Assembly: GCA_030706455.1 (NCBI GenBank)
Contig: JAUZOL010000013.1
Span: 1 to 39,192, forward strand
Direction: 5' to 3'
Length of the DNA stretch: 39,192 nucleotides
Origin: Bacteroidota bacterium
GTDB lineage: Bacteria > Bacteroidota > Bacteroidia > Bacteroidales > Paludibacteraceae
The notes below the pieces were generated by a model. That model made no database searches and was not told the DNA's origin. It was given only the letters and a program-made list of their open reading frames with translations. The position numbers and the translations under genes are program-made. Below, piece after piece: positions 1 to 9,531 of this stretch. Numbering within the stretch: the first letter of the stretch is position 1; each line of letters opens with the position of its first letter.

Positions 1-383
1 AAACTATTAATCTTAGCTCTTGCTACATCAACAGAAACAGTATATTTCTGATAAACATCTTTATTCATTACGGTGTAAGTTACAGGGGTCAGATTACCTT
101 TTGAGTCAACAAAGTCAACAGGTGTACCAGTGTTTGGAGTTACAATAGCTCCATCTGCTACAGTAATAACCGGTGAAAGATTCTTTAGACTTGAGCCTGA
201 AGGTAAAATAACTGATATAGTTGAATTCTGAGAATTAATTGTTCCTTTAACTCCATTAATGCTGAAAGTTTGAATATCAACATCACCAGTTGTGTCCAAA
301 GTACTCCGCAAATCATCTTTGCAAGAAGAAAAGGCAATTGTTATGCAAAGTACGAATAAAATATTATAAATTATTTTTTTCAT
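1..383 (-). CDS. SusE-position surface glycan-binding lipoprotein, partial (3' end outside window)
   Basis: The gene starts at 383 and reads leftwards off the window, giving about 127 residues. The N-terminus MKKIIYNILFVLCITIAFSSC is a lipoprotein signal with Cys21 as the lipidation site. It is followed by an Ig-like module (FSINGVKGTI, then LSPVITVADGAIVTPNTG and TYTV) of the kind often annotated DUF5018 in SusE-position proteins. The start lies 12 nt after the susD stop, so it is the distal gene seen of the MFS-kinase-susC-susD operon. By position it should be an outer-membrane protein that holds polysaccharide for the SusCD pair; levan or inulin is likely given the fructokinase. The binding domain itself lies outside the window, so the ligand is inference. 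Confidence 0.75.
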   Translation of the reverse strand, partial: MKKIIYNILFVLCITIAFSSCKDDLRSTLDTTGDVDIQTFSINGVKGTINSQNSTISVILPSGSSLKNLSPVITVADGAIVTPNTGTPVDFVDSKGNLTPVTYTVMNKDVYQKYTVSVDVARAKINS

Positions 384-395
384 AAATGTCAGTTT

Positions 396-2075
396 TTAAA
401 ATCCGTAATTCTGATGATAAATTCCTTTGCTAAAATTAATTTGCTGAATAGGAACCGGCACATATTCATTTTTGTTTTTTGTGAATTGTGCGCCCTGAAA
501 GAATGTATGTTTTAATTCTTCTTTCCGATAATAGTTATTGATAACAATATCGGTTACACCCCATCTAGTCAAATCAAAGAAACGGCTACCTTCCATTGCA
601 AATTCTAACCGGCGTTCCCAGCGTAAAGCCTTTCTTGCAAAATCCTGATTCCATGTGCAATTAACACCAGGTTGATAAAGTTGAATGTCCAGATTGGTTG
701 CAAATCCTATCAAACTTGTACTTGCTTTGGCTCGACTACGTATCTGATTAATAAGAGGTAATGCATCGTTATAATTTCCCGTTTCAATCAAAGCTTCAGC
801 ACGCATCAAAATGACATCCGCGTAGCGAATTACGATTTGGTTCTTCGAATTAGCATACCATGGACCCGTTTTTACGTAGTATTTACTTGCAGGATCTACA
901 TTTTCCTTTAATGAAGAAAAATAGCCATACATTCCCGGATTACGAGACTGATTTTTCTGATAGTTTACATTAGTATATTTATATGGCTTACCAGGAATGG
1001 CTACCGTATGAAATAAACGAGGATCAACCTTGTCTGTTGTTTCATCATAATCAGCATCAGCGTATGTATCAAACAGAGGCAAGCCATTTTTAGTTTTATA
1101 GGCATCTACCAGATTTTGACTCGGTTTATTGAAATCTCCGCCAGGAGTAGGAGTTGTCAAAGCATTTCCCATATTTAATCGTCCGTAGGTTGTGCCATCA
1201 TCGTGCGAATACTGTACGGCAAACAATGATTCTGGACCATTTTCGTAACTTCCAGGCAGGAAATTGTTGGCAAAGTCTGTTTCTAAACGATAAGGTGAAG
1301 TCATCACATAAGCGGTCAGGTCAAGCACTTTTTTCATGTCATTCGGATCGATTGAAACAACGTTGTGCTTATCATCCTGACGATATGCCTTATATAAATA
1401 CACTTTAGCCAGATATGCTGCAGCAGCATATTTATTGGCACGTCCAACTTCCGATTGACTTGCAGGCAAATTGTCGTAAGCATATTGGAAATCATCTGCA
1501 ATTTTTTGCCATAGTTCATCGTTTGTCAAAGCCACATTCGAAACATTGGCTATGTCTTCCGGCGATTTTGTTTCGTCAATATATGGAACCATTTTGAACA
1601 CAATCTTTTGAATAAAATGCATATGTCCACGAAGGAAACGCATTTCTGCAATACGCACTTTCTTGTTCGGCATATCTTTTTCACTGGCTTTGTTCAATAA
1701 CTGTAATGCAAAGTTTGCACGTGAAATAGCTACGTAATTATTATACCAAAAACCGTCGGTATACCAGGTTTCATTGCCAATAGACGGAGATGAAATTTCC
1801 AAAAAATGAAGGAAATCACCGTCGTTTTGATCGTTACCCCCTTTGTAAGCATCGTCTGAACGAACATTGCCGTAGTTCCACAAGCTTAAGGGTCTATTTA
1901 TTTCATCGTTACCTATTGCGGCATAGGCTGATATAACTTCGTTTTCTATCTGTTTAACTCCGGTCAAGTTATCTTCAGTTAGGTTTCCATACGATGGCAC
2001 CTCCAGAAAATCATGACATGAATTCATTGTAAAAATTGCAATCAGAGTTAGAACTGTTATTTTAAATTTTTTCAT
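396..2075 (-). CDS. susD: SusD/RagB family outer-membrane glycan-binding lipoprotein
   Basis: This 559-residue protein has a lipoprotein signal ending in TMNSC (Cys20), followed by HDFLEVPSYG, the usual start of mature SusD proteins. The middle has the SusD tetratricopeptide-like features (AYLAKVYLYKAYRQ near the centre). The C-terminal RagB/SusD part has VIRYADVILMRAEALIETG, NQIRSRA and RWERRLEFAMEGSRFFDLTRWG, all family hallmarks. SusD acts as the lid on the SusC channel at the cell surface and captures oligosaccharides. It lies 25 nt after susC and 12 nt before the SusE-like gene, so the three are co-transcribed. The family is certain; the specificity is inferred from the adjacent fructokinase gene. 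Confidence 0.95.
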   Translation of the reverse strand: MKKFKITVLTLIAIFTMNSCHDFLEVPSYGNLTEDNLTGVKQIENEVISAYAAIGNDEINRPLSLWNYGNVRSDDAYKGGNDQNDGDFLHFLEISSPSIGNETWYTDGFWYNNYVAISRANFALQLLNKASEKDMPNKKVRIAEMRFLRGHMHFIQKIVFKMVPYIDETKSPEDIANVSNVALTNDELWQKIADDFQYAYDNLPASQSEVGRANKYAAAAYLAKVYLYKAYRQDDKHNVVSIDPNDMKKVLDLTAYVMTSPYRLETDFANNFLPGSYENGPESLFAVQYSHDDGTTYGRLNMGNALTTPTPGGDFNKPSQNLVDAYKTKNGLPLFDTYADADYDETTDKVDPRLFHTVAIPGKPYKYTNVNYQKNQSRNPGMYGYFSSLKENVDPASKYYVKTGPWYANSKNQIVIRYADVILMRAEALIETGNYNDALPLINQIRSRAKASTSLIGFATNLDIQLYQPGVNCTWNQDFARKALRWERRLEFAMEGSRFFDLTRWGVTDIVINNYYRKEELKHTFFQGAQFTKNKNEYVPVPIQQINFSKGIYHQNYGF

Positions 2076-2100
2076 ACTGTTTCTTTTTTATAATGAAAAA

Positions 2101-5100
2101 TTAAAACGCCACATTTAAGCCTACGGTGAATGTAGTGGAAATAGGATAAGCTAAGTTGGGATTTTCAGGATCTAATCCTGTAAACTTGCTACTTTTCAAC
2201 GTCATCAGATTTTGTCCGCTCACATACATACGCACTTTGTCTAATTTCAGTTTGTTGACCAACTTTGATGAAAATGAATAACCCAATTGTAGATTACGTA
2301 ATTTTAAATACGAACCTGGTTCAACGTAATATGATGAGAATCTTTTTTCGTTATTCAAATCACTGAATGATAGTGCCGGAATAGTAGATGAAGTATTGGT
2401 CGGAGACCATGCATTCAAAAGACGCGTGCTTTTGTTTGACCCCAACTCATTAACTGCCCAAAAATCGGTAAATTGTTTTACTGTATTGTTTACTTTGTTT
2501 CCTGACAAGCCCTGGAAAAATGCAGTAAGATCAAAGCCCTTATAATCGAGTACGATATTAAATCCATACTGAAAATCAGGATTTGGATTTCCTAACCACG
2601 TTCTGTCTTTTTCATCAATAACTCCATCACCGCTAATGTCTTTGTAGCGAATTCTACCTAATCCTTTCCCAGTTTGAGTCGCTGAGTTATCCACTTCACT
2701 CTGTGTCTGAAATAATCCTTCGGCCACGTAACCATAATAAGAACCAATTGGTTTTCCCAGAATATTGTCTGTTGTGCCATTTCCACCATAATTATTGACT
2801 ACGCTTTCGGGCAATTTTGTGATTTTATTTCTGTAGCCCGAGATATTGGCTGTTACATCATATTCCAATCCGAAAGAGGTTTTTCCGCGGTATCCAACCG
2901 TGAATTCCAATCCTTTATTTTCTATTGAAGCGCCGTTAACCCAGTGATTGCCACCTTCGCCAATTGCAGCCAGATAAGGAGGGTTTACTAAAATATTATT
3001 AGTTTGCTTAAAGTACCATTCAAGACTTCCATACAAGCTCTGTTTAAAAAGTCCGAAATCAAGACCAACGTTGGTTTGAGTGGTTGTTTCCCATTTTATT
3101 TTGTCGTTTGCACGTTGTGTAATCATGTACCCAGAAGGTAACAGACCAGAGTCAGCGCCAGTAATGTCATAAGCACTTCCAGAATTAATTCCAGCACCAG
3201 TAGACCCAATATAATTGGCAACAATTATGGAACGATTAGCATAATTATCTATCTCCTGATTACCTGTTTGACCCCAACCTATACGGAATTTCAGGTCGGA
3301 AATAGTGTTTTTCAACTCGTTCATAAATTTTTCCTGACTGATACGCCAGCCTGCCGAGAATGCAGGGAAAGTTGCATAACGATTGTCGATACCAAATCGT
3401 GAAGAACCATCGTTTCTGAGAGTTACAGAAGCAAGATATTTGTCATCATAAGCATAATCAATTTTACCGAAAAATGAACTTAGTGCATAGCCTGTTGCTC
3501 CACCTGTTGAATACATTTCACCAACTCCTGCTGATGGCCACATATAGTCTGGATCTTCAAGTTCATAAGTTCTTCTTTCGGTTGAAAAATTTATATCGTT
3601 CTGATTTATAAATTCGGTACCAGCAAGTAAATTGAATTGATGTTTGTTGATTTTGAAATCATAGGTTGCCGTGTTAGTCCATGACCATTTCTTTGAATGG
3701 CTTTGGATTATCTTGGATGAAGTGAGGTCAGAACCCAATCTTCCTGTAAAACTGTAGGTCAATGCACGTTGATAATAATTACCGTAATCAATGCCGAAGC
3801 TACTCTTTATGTGCAGGTTTTTAATTGGTTGGATATCTATATAGGCGTTCCCAAAGGTACGCCAGTAGTTGTACGGATTGTCTTTATTAGCATCCAAAAT
3901 TCGAGCCGGATTGTCCCTGTCACGCATGCCGGAAGTAACACTACCCCAATCACCATTGGTTTTCTTAACCGGCATAATCGGAAGCGACAAAATTGCCAGT
4001 TGAAGAACGCCATCTGGAGCCTGTAGCTCACCGGTATTGTTTATTGTAAAGTTTTCACCAACTGTAATCAAATCACCCAGTAACTTGTACGAATTATTCA
4101 TACGAGCTGAAATTCGGTTGAAGTAGGTGTCTTTAATTGTACCCTTATTATTATAATAGCCAAGCGAAAAGAAACTGTTGGATTTGTCAGTACCGTTGCT
4201 TACTGAAAGATTGTAGGATTGAGCAATTCCAGGTCGGGTTAATTGTCCAAACCAGTCTGTATTCGACGATAACATGGTATTGGTTCCGTCTCTGGAATCG
4301 ATATATTTCGGAACTTTGATGCCATTTAGTACAGGCTTCCCATTTGTGTCGTAGCTGTAATTATACATGTACCCAATCTGATTTGTATTCGGATCTACAC
4401 CACTGTTAATCATTGCCTGCCACTGAACCTGACCAAATTCATCTGTATTGAGCATATCAATCACTTTTCCATAGTGCGATGTACTCAAATAGCTATCAAA
4501 ATTGACTTTGGCTTTCCCCGATTTTCCTTTTTTCGTGGTAATGATAATAACCCCATTGCCTGCACGAGATCCGTAAATGCTTGCTGCTGAGGCATCTCTT
4601 AATACTTGAATACTTTCAATGTCGGATGAATTTAATTCGTGCATTCCACTCTTAGTTGGTACCCCATCAATAACGTAAAGCGGATCATTGTTGTTAAGTG
4701 TGCCAATACCTCGTATACGAACAGTCGTTCCCGAACCACTCGGTGAACCATCAGTGGTGATATCCACTCCGGCAGCACGACCTTGTAAGGCCTGCATAGG
4801 ATTATTTGCTGCGGTTTTTTTGAGTTCACTTACATTTACTACGGTAACTGCACCTGTCAGGTCGGCTTTTTTTTGCGTTGAATAACCGGTTACCACTACT
4901 TCGTTCATAATTTTTGAGTCGGAGTTTAAAACTACATTTAGAACTGAATTATTTCCCGGTTTTAGTTCTTCTTTTTTCATTCCGATCATCGAAAACACTA
5001 ATACATCATCTTTCCCTTTTAGGCTAATAGTGTATTTGCCATCAATGTCAGTAACAGTTCCTGTCGTTGAGCCTTTTATTAATACAGTTACTCCGATCAG

Positions 5101-5241
5101 GGGTTGTCCATCATCCGAAGATTTTACAATTCCCGAAACTGTTTTTGTTTGTGCGAATAATGCGAAACTAAATATGCACAGAAGAGTTAACAAACTCAAT
5201 CTTCGCCAAACACTGTTTGTCAAATTCGTGTTTTTGTTCAT
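2101..5241 (-). CDS. susC: SusC/RagA family TonB-dependent outer-membrane transporter
   Basis: This 1046-residue protein has a signal peptide ending near LFAQ. A carboxypeptidase-regulatory-like beta-sandwich follows (VSGIVKSSDDGQPLIGVTVLIKG, about 35-110). Next come the TonB-box region EVVVTGY and a plug domain with the SusC signature (IRGIGTLNNNDPLYVIDGVP; VLRDASAASIYGSRAGNGVIIITTKKG). The rest is a large beta-barrel ending in FTVGLNVAF with the usual terminal Phe. It imports oligosaccharides across the outer membrane using TonB energy, paired with the SusD next door. It sits 21 nt after the fructokinase gene. The length is normal for SusC. No extended N-terminal signalling (STN) domain is seen, so sigma/anti-sigma control is unlikely. 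Confidence 0.96.
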   Translation of the reverse strand: MNKNTNLTNSVWRRLSLLTLLCIFSFALFAQTKTVSGIVKSSDDGQPLIGVTVLIKGSTTGTVTDIDGKYTISLKGKDDVLVFSMIGMKKEELKPGNNSVLNVVLNSDSKIMNEVVVTGYSTQKKADLTGAVTVVNVSELKKTAANNPMQALQGRAAGVDITTDGSPSGSGTTVRIRGIGTLNNNDPLYVIDGVPTKSGMHELNSSDIESIQVLRDASAASIYGSRAGNGVIIITTKKGKSGKAKVNFDSYLSTSHYGKVIDMLNTDEFGQVQWQAMINSGVDPNTNQIGYMYNYSYDTNGKPVLNGIKVPKYIDSRDGTNTMLSSNTDWFGQLTRPGIAQSYNLSVSNGTDKSNSFFSLGYYNNKGTIKDTYFNRISARMNNSYKLLGDLITVGENFTINNTGELQAPDGVLQLAILSLPIMPVKKTNGDWGSVTSGMRDRDNPARILDANKDNPYNYWRTFGNAYIDIQPIKNLHIKSSFGIDYGNYYQRALTYSFTGRLGSDLTSSKIIQSHSKKWSWTNTATYDFKINKHQFNLLAGTEFINQNDINFSTERRTYELEDPDYMWPSAGVGEMYSTGGATGYALSSFFGKIDYAYDDKYLASVTLRNDGSSRFGIDNRYATFPAFSAGWRISQEKFMNELKNTISDLKFRIGWGQTGNQEIDNYANRSIIVANYIGSTGAGINSGSAYDITGADSGLLPSGYMITQRANDKIKWETTTQTNVGLDFGLFKQSLYGSLEWYFKQTNNILVNPPYLAAIGEGGNHWVNGASIENKGLEFTVGYRGKTSFGLEYDVTANISGYRNKITKLPESVVNNYGGNGTTDNILGKPIGSYYGYVAEGLFQTQSEVDNSATQTGKGLGRIRYKDISGDGVIDEKDRTWLGNPNPDFQYGFNIVLDYKGFDLTAFFQGLSGNKVNNTVKQFTDFWAVNELGSNKSTRLLNAWSPTNTSSTIPALSFSDLNNEKRFSSYYVEPGSYLKLRNLQLGYSFSSKLVNKLKLDKVRMYVSGQNLMTLKSSKFTGLDPENPNLAYPISTTFTVGLNVAF

Positions 5242-5262
5242 ACTATTAAAGATTAATATTAA

Positions 5263-6153
5263 TTAGAATATGCTCTTACACTTTATTTCTTCAATATTAT
5301 ATTCAGGATTAGCTCCTTTAAAAGTAGCCACATGAGCTCCTAAAGCACACGCATCACTTACAATTTGGTCGGGAGCGTCATTATTAAATATACCCGAAAT
5401 AAATGAGGCCAGGAAAGCATCTCCCGAACCAATTGTATTTTCCACTTTTACTTGAAAGCCGGAATGTTCAGTAAAAATCCCATTATGCAGCATTGCCGCT
5501 CCATTTTCGGCTCTGGTTACACAAACTGTTGCACAGGAGAACGTTTCTCCCAGCCAACGCATTTGGGCGTCTAAGCTTTTACCTTGTTCCCCATGCCACG
5601 AAGCTATGATCTCCATCTCTTCGTGGTTTAGTTTGATTATGTCAGCAAAAAGCATCAGGTCTTCTATCAGGTCTTTGGAATAATGTGGAGCGCGAAGATT
5701 TACATCAAAGATTTTTTTTGCTTTTGCTTTCAATAGATAACATAGCGTGTTGCGTGAAATTTCATGACGTGCAGCCAAGCTGCCATAAACGATTGCATCA
5801 ACTTCCTGTACTTTTTTGATCAGCTTTTCATCCAGCTGAATGAAATCCCATGCAGAAGGGAATGCAATGTCGTATGTGGCATTTTGCTTTTCATCCAGAA
5901 ATACATTTACTACGCCGGTTGGAATAGAAGGATCAACCTGAATGTAATCGGTGGTTAATCCTGCAGGCTCAATAAATTTGAGTAGGTCGGTACCATCTTC
6001 ATCATCGCCTATACGACTGACCACATAGACTTCGTGTCCGTGCTTCTGAAGATGAAAACCCACATTCATAGGAGCGCCACCAGGCCTTTTGTCTGTTGCG
6101 GAAATTTTGTCCCACAACATTTCTCCAAAACATAAGATTTTTTTCTTGTTCAT
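5263..6153 (-). CDS. PfkB-family carbohydrate kinase, probable fructokinase
   Basis: This 296-residue PfkB (ribokinase-fold) kinase would phosphorylate a cytoplasmic sugar, probably fructose to fructose-6-phosphate. The N-terminal sugar-binding signature is LCFGEMLWD with RPGGAPMNVGFHL. The C-terminal signature is NTIGSGDAFLASFISG, whose GSGD supplies the anion hole and the catalytic Asp. It lies between the MFS porter (24 nt upstream) and susC (21 nt downstream). A kinase and an inner-membrane sugar porter beside a SusCD pair is the arrangement known from Bacteroides fructan loci. PfkB kinases for other sugars share these motifs, so fructose is a context-based inference. Confidence 0.85.
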   Translation of the reverse strand: MNKKKILCFGEMLWDKISATDKRPGGAPMNVGFHLQKHGHEVYVVSRIGDDEDGTDLLKFIEPAGLTTDYIQVDPSIPTGVVNVFLDEKQNATYDIAFPSAWDFIQLDEKLIKKVQEVDAIVYGSLAARHEISRNTLCYLLKAKAKKIFDVNLRAPHYSKDLIEDLMLFADIIKLNHEEMEIIASWHGEQGKSLDAQMRWLGETFSCATVCVTRAENGAAMLHNGIFTEHSGFQVKVENTIGSGDAFLASFISGIFNNDAPDQIVSDACALGAHVATFKGANPEYNIEEIKCKSIF

Positions 6154-6177
6154 TGTTTTGCTATTGATAAGGTTATT

Positions 6178-7518
6178 TTAATGTTTGAAAATTTCTCTTT
6201 CAATTTGTTCCAGCGATTTTCCTTTAGTTTCGGGAATCCAGATTTTGACAAAGACAAAAGCGATTATGCTAAAAATTCCGAAAATGCCAAACAAATATTG
6301 TAAACCTAATACACCATGAATAATTGGGGCAAAATAAACTGTCAAAAATGTACACAGCCAACTGACGGCTGTGGAAAACGACATGGCGACTCCCTTGATG
6401 CGGTTTGGATAGATTTCTGAAATAATCACCCACATAACCGGAGCAAACGAAGCGGCAAAAAATGAAATGTATACCAACAAGGCAATCAATACACCAGCAC
6501 CGTTTTGAACAGGTTTTGAGAATTCAAAAGTCAGATATGCCAGCGAAACAATCATACCTACAGCTCCCCATAACAATAGGGTTTTACGTCCTTTTTTATC
6601 TACCAGCCATAATGCTACAATTGTCATCAAAAAATTTACCATACCCACAATCATAGCTTGCATCATGGAATCGCTTTTTGCAGAACCGGCGGCATGAAAA
6701 ATATCAGGAGCAAACATGATTACGGCATTAATACCCGTAATTTGCTGTAAAGCAGCAATTAGAGTTCCAATTAATACGATTTTACCCGTTTTGCCTTTGA
6801 ATAACTCATTTACAGACATTTTTTCTTTTTTCTGTTCAGCAAGCAGCATGCTTTCCATTTCGGGTAATTCCTGATTGACAAGGGTTTTACCACCGATACT
6901 GTTTAATACCTTGATTGCTTCTGCTTGTTGCCCGTGAGCCAGTAACCAACGAGGACTTTCGGGAAATCGTGTCAATAGAAATATCAGATATAACACCCCA
7001 AAGACAGCCGGAACAAGCAGCATATAGCGCCAGGCATTATCACTAAGTCCGATTAACAGGTAATCGAAAATATAGGCTAATACAATACCAATAGTAATGG
7101 CAAACTGATTAAATGAAACCAAACGTCCGCGGTTTTTAGCCGGAGAAATTTCAGAAATATACATTGGCGCGACAACCGAAGTGGCGCCGACAGCAAGACC
7201 AGATAAGACTCGGAAGATAATGAGCATGGTTGCTGATTCTGCCAATGCGCAACCTAATGCTGAAATAATATAAAGCACAGCGGTGGTAATCATTACTTTT
7301 TTGCGTCCGAATTTTTCAGTGAAATTGCCGGTAAATAAAGCTCCCACCAGACAGCCGAAGGTTAATAGGGCAGCTACAGTTCCTAAACCACTATCAGTAA
7401 GAGAAAATTGCCCTTTTATCATGTCCACGGCTCCCGATATTCCGGCCATGTTCAGGCCAAAAAGCAAACCTCCATTGATAGCTACAAAGGTTGTCCAATA
7501 TAAAAATTTGTTATTCAT
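6178..7518 (-). CDS. MFS sugar porter (inner-membrane monosaccharide transporter)
   Basis: This 446-residue protein of about twelve membrane segments belongs to the major facilitator sugar-porter family. Motifs seen are GGLLFGLNMAGISGA in TM1, the loop 2-3 motif GNFTEKFGRKK, RVLSGLAVGATSVVAPMYISEISPAKNRG, the PESPRWL motif after TM6, and PETKGKSLEQIE at the C-terminus. The QQITGINAVIMFAP segment in TM7 is typical of proton-coupled hexose porters. It is the first gene of the five-gene operon, so it probably carries the fructose released in the periplasm into the cytoplasm for the adjacent kinase. No clear TAnnTTTG promoter was found upstream, so the promoter is not assigned. Confidence 0.9.
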   Translation of the reverse strand: MNNKFLYWTTFVAINGGLLFGLNMAGISGAVDMIKGQFSLTDSGLGTVAALLTFGCLVGALFTGNFTEKFGRKKVMITTAVLYIISALGCALAESATMLIIFRVLSGLAVGATSVVAPMYISEISPAKNRGRLVSFNQFAITIGIVLAYIFDYLLIGLSDNAWRYMLLVPAVFGVLYLIFLLTRFPESPRWLLAHGQQAEAIKVLNSIGGKTLVNQELPEMESMLLAEQKKEKMSVNELFKGKTGKIVLIGTLIAALQQITGINAVIMFAPDIFHAAGSAKSDSMMQAMIVGMVNFLMTIVALWLVDKKGRKTLLLWGAVGMIVSLAYLTFEFSKPVQNGAGVLIALLVYISFFAASFAPVMWVIISEIYPNRIKGVAMSFSTAVSWLCTFLTVYFAPIIHGVLGLQYLFGIFGIFSIIAFVFVKIWIPETKGKSLEQIEREIFKH

Positions 7519-8255
7519 AAATTATGAGTGTTTTGTTTATGGTGTTTGAATTGTTTTTATTTGAATAGCGGAATTAGGTATTACACTTTAATACACATAC
7601 AGCGATGTCGTGTCAATATCCTAAATAGAATTCAAGAAATGACTTCGTAATACTTGAAAATGTAATATGAATTATAAGGCTGGCTGTCGGAGTATTGACA
7701 GACTTCTTGTGTAGGTGTATTTTTATCATGACGTTTCAACTTTAAGATTAAATTTCTAATGGACTTTATCCAATGCAAAAATCGTATGATAAATGACGAA
7801 ACACTGTAATATTTGTTTCAAATGCGTGTAAAATTGTATCAAATCAAAATAAAAAATATACATTTAAGTCATGTTTTTTATTTCTGAAATGTTTCTATGT
7901 GTTTGTGAATAAGTGTAATAGTTCTTGATGAGTTTGATTTGCAACAACAAAAAATCTTATGTGTTCAAGATTTTATATTTGCATAATGGATATTTAGGAT
8001 TGTCGGTTTTGTGCAAATAAACTATTACGAATATCGATTAACGAGTGGCCATGTCTGGTGTACCCAAACCTTCCAGCAAGTGTAGGAGGTGTGAAATTTG
8101 CTTTGGTTGAACTATGGTGAAGTAAGTGTGGAGTTGATCTTCGCTGACTTTTAAATTGAATATTAAAATTCTATTTTGAATGAGGTGGGCATTGCCTTGA
8201 AAAGTACGTTTAAGAGAGAGGCGATAGAAATTATCTTGGTTCTGCCGAGCATGTG
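7519..8255. other. long AT-rich non-coding stretch upstream of the sugar operon
   Basis: About 740 bases hold no reading frame that resembles a protein. The stretch must contain the promoter of the minus-strand sugar operon starting at 7518, but no TAnnTTTG element on that strand could be picked out by eye. The right part (about 8040-8255) is less AT-rich and broken by stops in every frame. It may be decayed coding sequence leading into the recombinase remnant that follows. Confidence 0.5.
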
Positions 8256-8345
8256 CTTTTAATGAAGTGTTTCTAACATATTAGGATGTAAGATATGAAA
8301 GCGACCCAGCATTATGTCAAGAGTAAGATAAGTTTAGGATATTAG
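8256..8345 (+). pseudogene. decayed C-terminus of a tyrosine recombinase
   Basis: Reading 8266-8286 gives SVSNILG. After eight bases the next frame, 8295-8345, gives MKATQHYVKSKISLGY and a stop. Joined with one lost base this reads SVSNILGHxxMKATQHYVK, the last conserved block of Bacteroidetes tyrosine recombinases, including the catalytic Tyr of QHY and the region of the last His. The intact recombinase at 31830-33014 has the equivalent SAVLGHSNIKMTQHYAKL. Nothing upstream could be aligned with confidence, so the catalytic core is gone. It may mark the left side of the accessory island. Confidence 0.55.
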
Positions 8346-8397
8346 AGCTATTAAAATGAAACACAGCACCTGTCTAAAGGCATGAAGAGGCTGTTTC

Positions 8398-8450
8398 AAA
8401 AAAACAATGCACCCTAAATGTTTTTTTTGTCTTACTTTTAAGGTGCACTG
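8398..8450 (-). terminator. rho-independent terminator of the AraC gene
   Basis: On the minus strand TGCACCTTAAA (8447-8437) pairs with TTTAGGGTGCA (8418-8408), eleven pairs including one G-U. A run of seven U follows, complementary to the A run at 8398-8404. It lies 25-77 nt after the stop of the AraC gene at 8475. Confidence 0.75.
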
Positions 8451-8474
8451 CATTTCTATTATGAGTCTTTCTTT

Positions 8475-9371
8475 CTAATTCAAATTTCGGAATTCACTTG
8501 GTGAAACTCCAACCGATCTCTTAAACAATCGTGTAAAATGTTGAGGGTATTTGAATCCGAGTTCGTCTGCGATTTGACTGATTGTTTTGGAATCATCTAA
8601 AATGCGGTCTTTGGCTATATTCATGATCTTAAAATGAATATATTCCAGAGCTGTTTTGCCACTTTCTTTTTTCACTAAATCCCCGAAATAATTGGGTGAC
8701 AAATGTAAAATATCTGCAAAATATGCAACAGATGGTAAGCCCAGAGCTTGAGGTTTTTCTGAATTAAAATAATTATTCAGCTCTTTTTCAAATAACTCCA
8801 TAGCACCCTGATTTAGTCTTTCACGGGTAATAAACTGACGATCGTAGAAGCGCTCACAATAGCTAAGCAATAACTCAATATTAAATGAAATCAGTTTTTT
8901 ACTGTGTTTATCTATTGATTGTGATAGTTCAAACTGAATTTGTTCAAACAGGTCGTATATCATTTTTTTCTCCCGTTGAGAGATATGTAATGCTTCATTG
9001 GCTTCATAAGAGAAAAAATGGTACTTATTGATATTTTGAGCCAGGGGAGTGCCGTTGATCAAATCAGGATGAAAAATTAGCGTTAGTCCTTTATGTGGTT
9101 TCGTGTTATCATCGTGGTTGACACTAATTACTTGTCCGGGGGCAATAAACACCAAAGTTCCTTCTTCATAATCGTATTTATTTCTACCATATCCCAATTC
9201 CCCGCAAACTGTTTCTTTCAAAAATACGGCATAAAAACCGAAATGATATTTCCCGTTTGGTAAAGGTATTTGATTTGAATTATCAATGACACTTACCAAT
9301 GGATGTAAAGTTTCAGTTTGCTTCAATACATTATACTCTGATATTTTCTCTAAGCGAATTACCTGTTCCAT
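8475..9371 (-). CDS. AraC-family transcriptional regulator
   Basis: This 298-residue protein has an N-terminal cupin-like sensor region (about 20-150) and a C-terminal double helix-turn-helix. The first HTH is VAYFADILHLSPNYFGDLVKKESGKTA and the second is KTISQIADELGFKYPQHFTRLFKRSVGVSPSEFR, the AraC signature. I chose the ATG at 9371 (MEQVIRLEKISEYN). An in-frame ATG at 9410 adds 13 residues that overlap the likely promoter. The gene diverges from the flavodoxin at 9532 across about 160 nt, so it probably controls that gene and the aldo/keto reductase after it. Related regulators often sit beside flavodoxin and oxidoreductase genes in Bacteroidales. The effector is unknown. Confidence 0.88.
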   Translation of the reverse strand: MEQVIRLEKISEYNVLKQTETLHPLVSVIDNSNQIPLPNGKYHFGFYAVFLKETVCGELGYGRNKYDYEEGTLVFIAPGQVISVNHDDNTKPHKGLTLIFHPDLINGTPLAQNINKYHFFSYEANEALHISQREKKMIYDLFEQIQFELSQSIDKHSKKLISFNIELLLSYCERFYDRQFITRERLNQGAMELFEKELNNYFNSEKPQALGLPSVAYFADILHLSPNYFGDLVKKESGKTALEYIHFKIMNIAKDRILDDSKTISQIADELGFKYPQHFTRLFKRSVGVSPSEFRNLN

Positions 9372-9396
9372 AATTTGTTTTGTTTTAAATGCGATG

Positions 9397-9404
9397 CAAA
9401 TATA
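9397..9404 (-). promoter_or_regulatory. candidate -7 element of the AraC gene
   Basis: The minus strand reads TATATTTG, a full match to the Bacteroidetes TAnnTTTG -7 box, 26 nt before the chosen start at 9371. No good -33 TTTG was found at the usual spacing. Confidence 0.4.
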
Positions 9405-9531
9405 ATACACTCATTTCAACTATTTTATAATTGATTCGTCAATCAGTGAAAATGGTAGTTTATTCTGTAATCTGTATAACAACCAGAACTGAAATGTGTC
9501 GCAACTTTGCACTGATAAATAATGACAACTT

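Noticed and set aside
8133-8165. GGAGTTGATCTTCGCTGAC resembles the extra segment of leader copy B near 13371.
   Set aside because: The match is short and imperfect and the flanks do not align, so a third leader copy cannot be supported.
8386-8404. GAGGCTGTTTCAAAA looks like the end of some Bacteroidetes insertion sequences.
   Set aside because: It forms the U-run side of the araC terminator, and no partner inverted repeat or transposase was found.
9424-9450. TGATT-CGTC-AATCA dyad in the araC-flavodoxin gap.
   Set aside because: Arms are only five bases and AraC proteins usually bind direct repeats; it may be chance.
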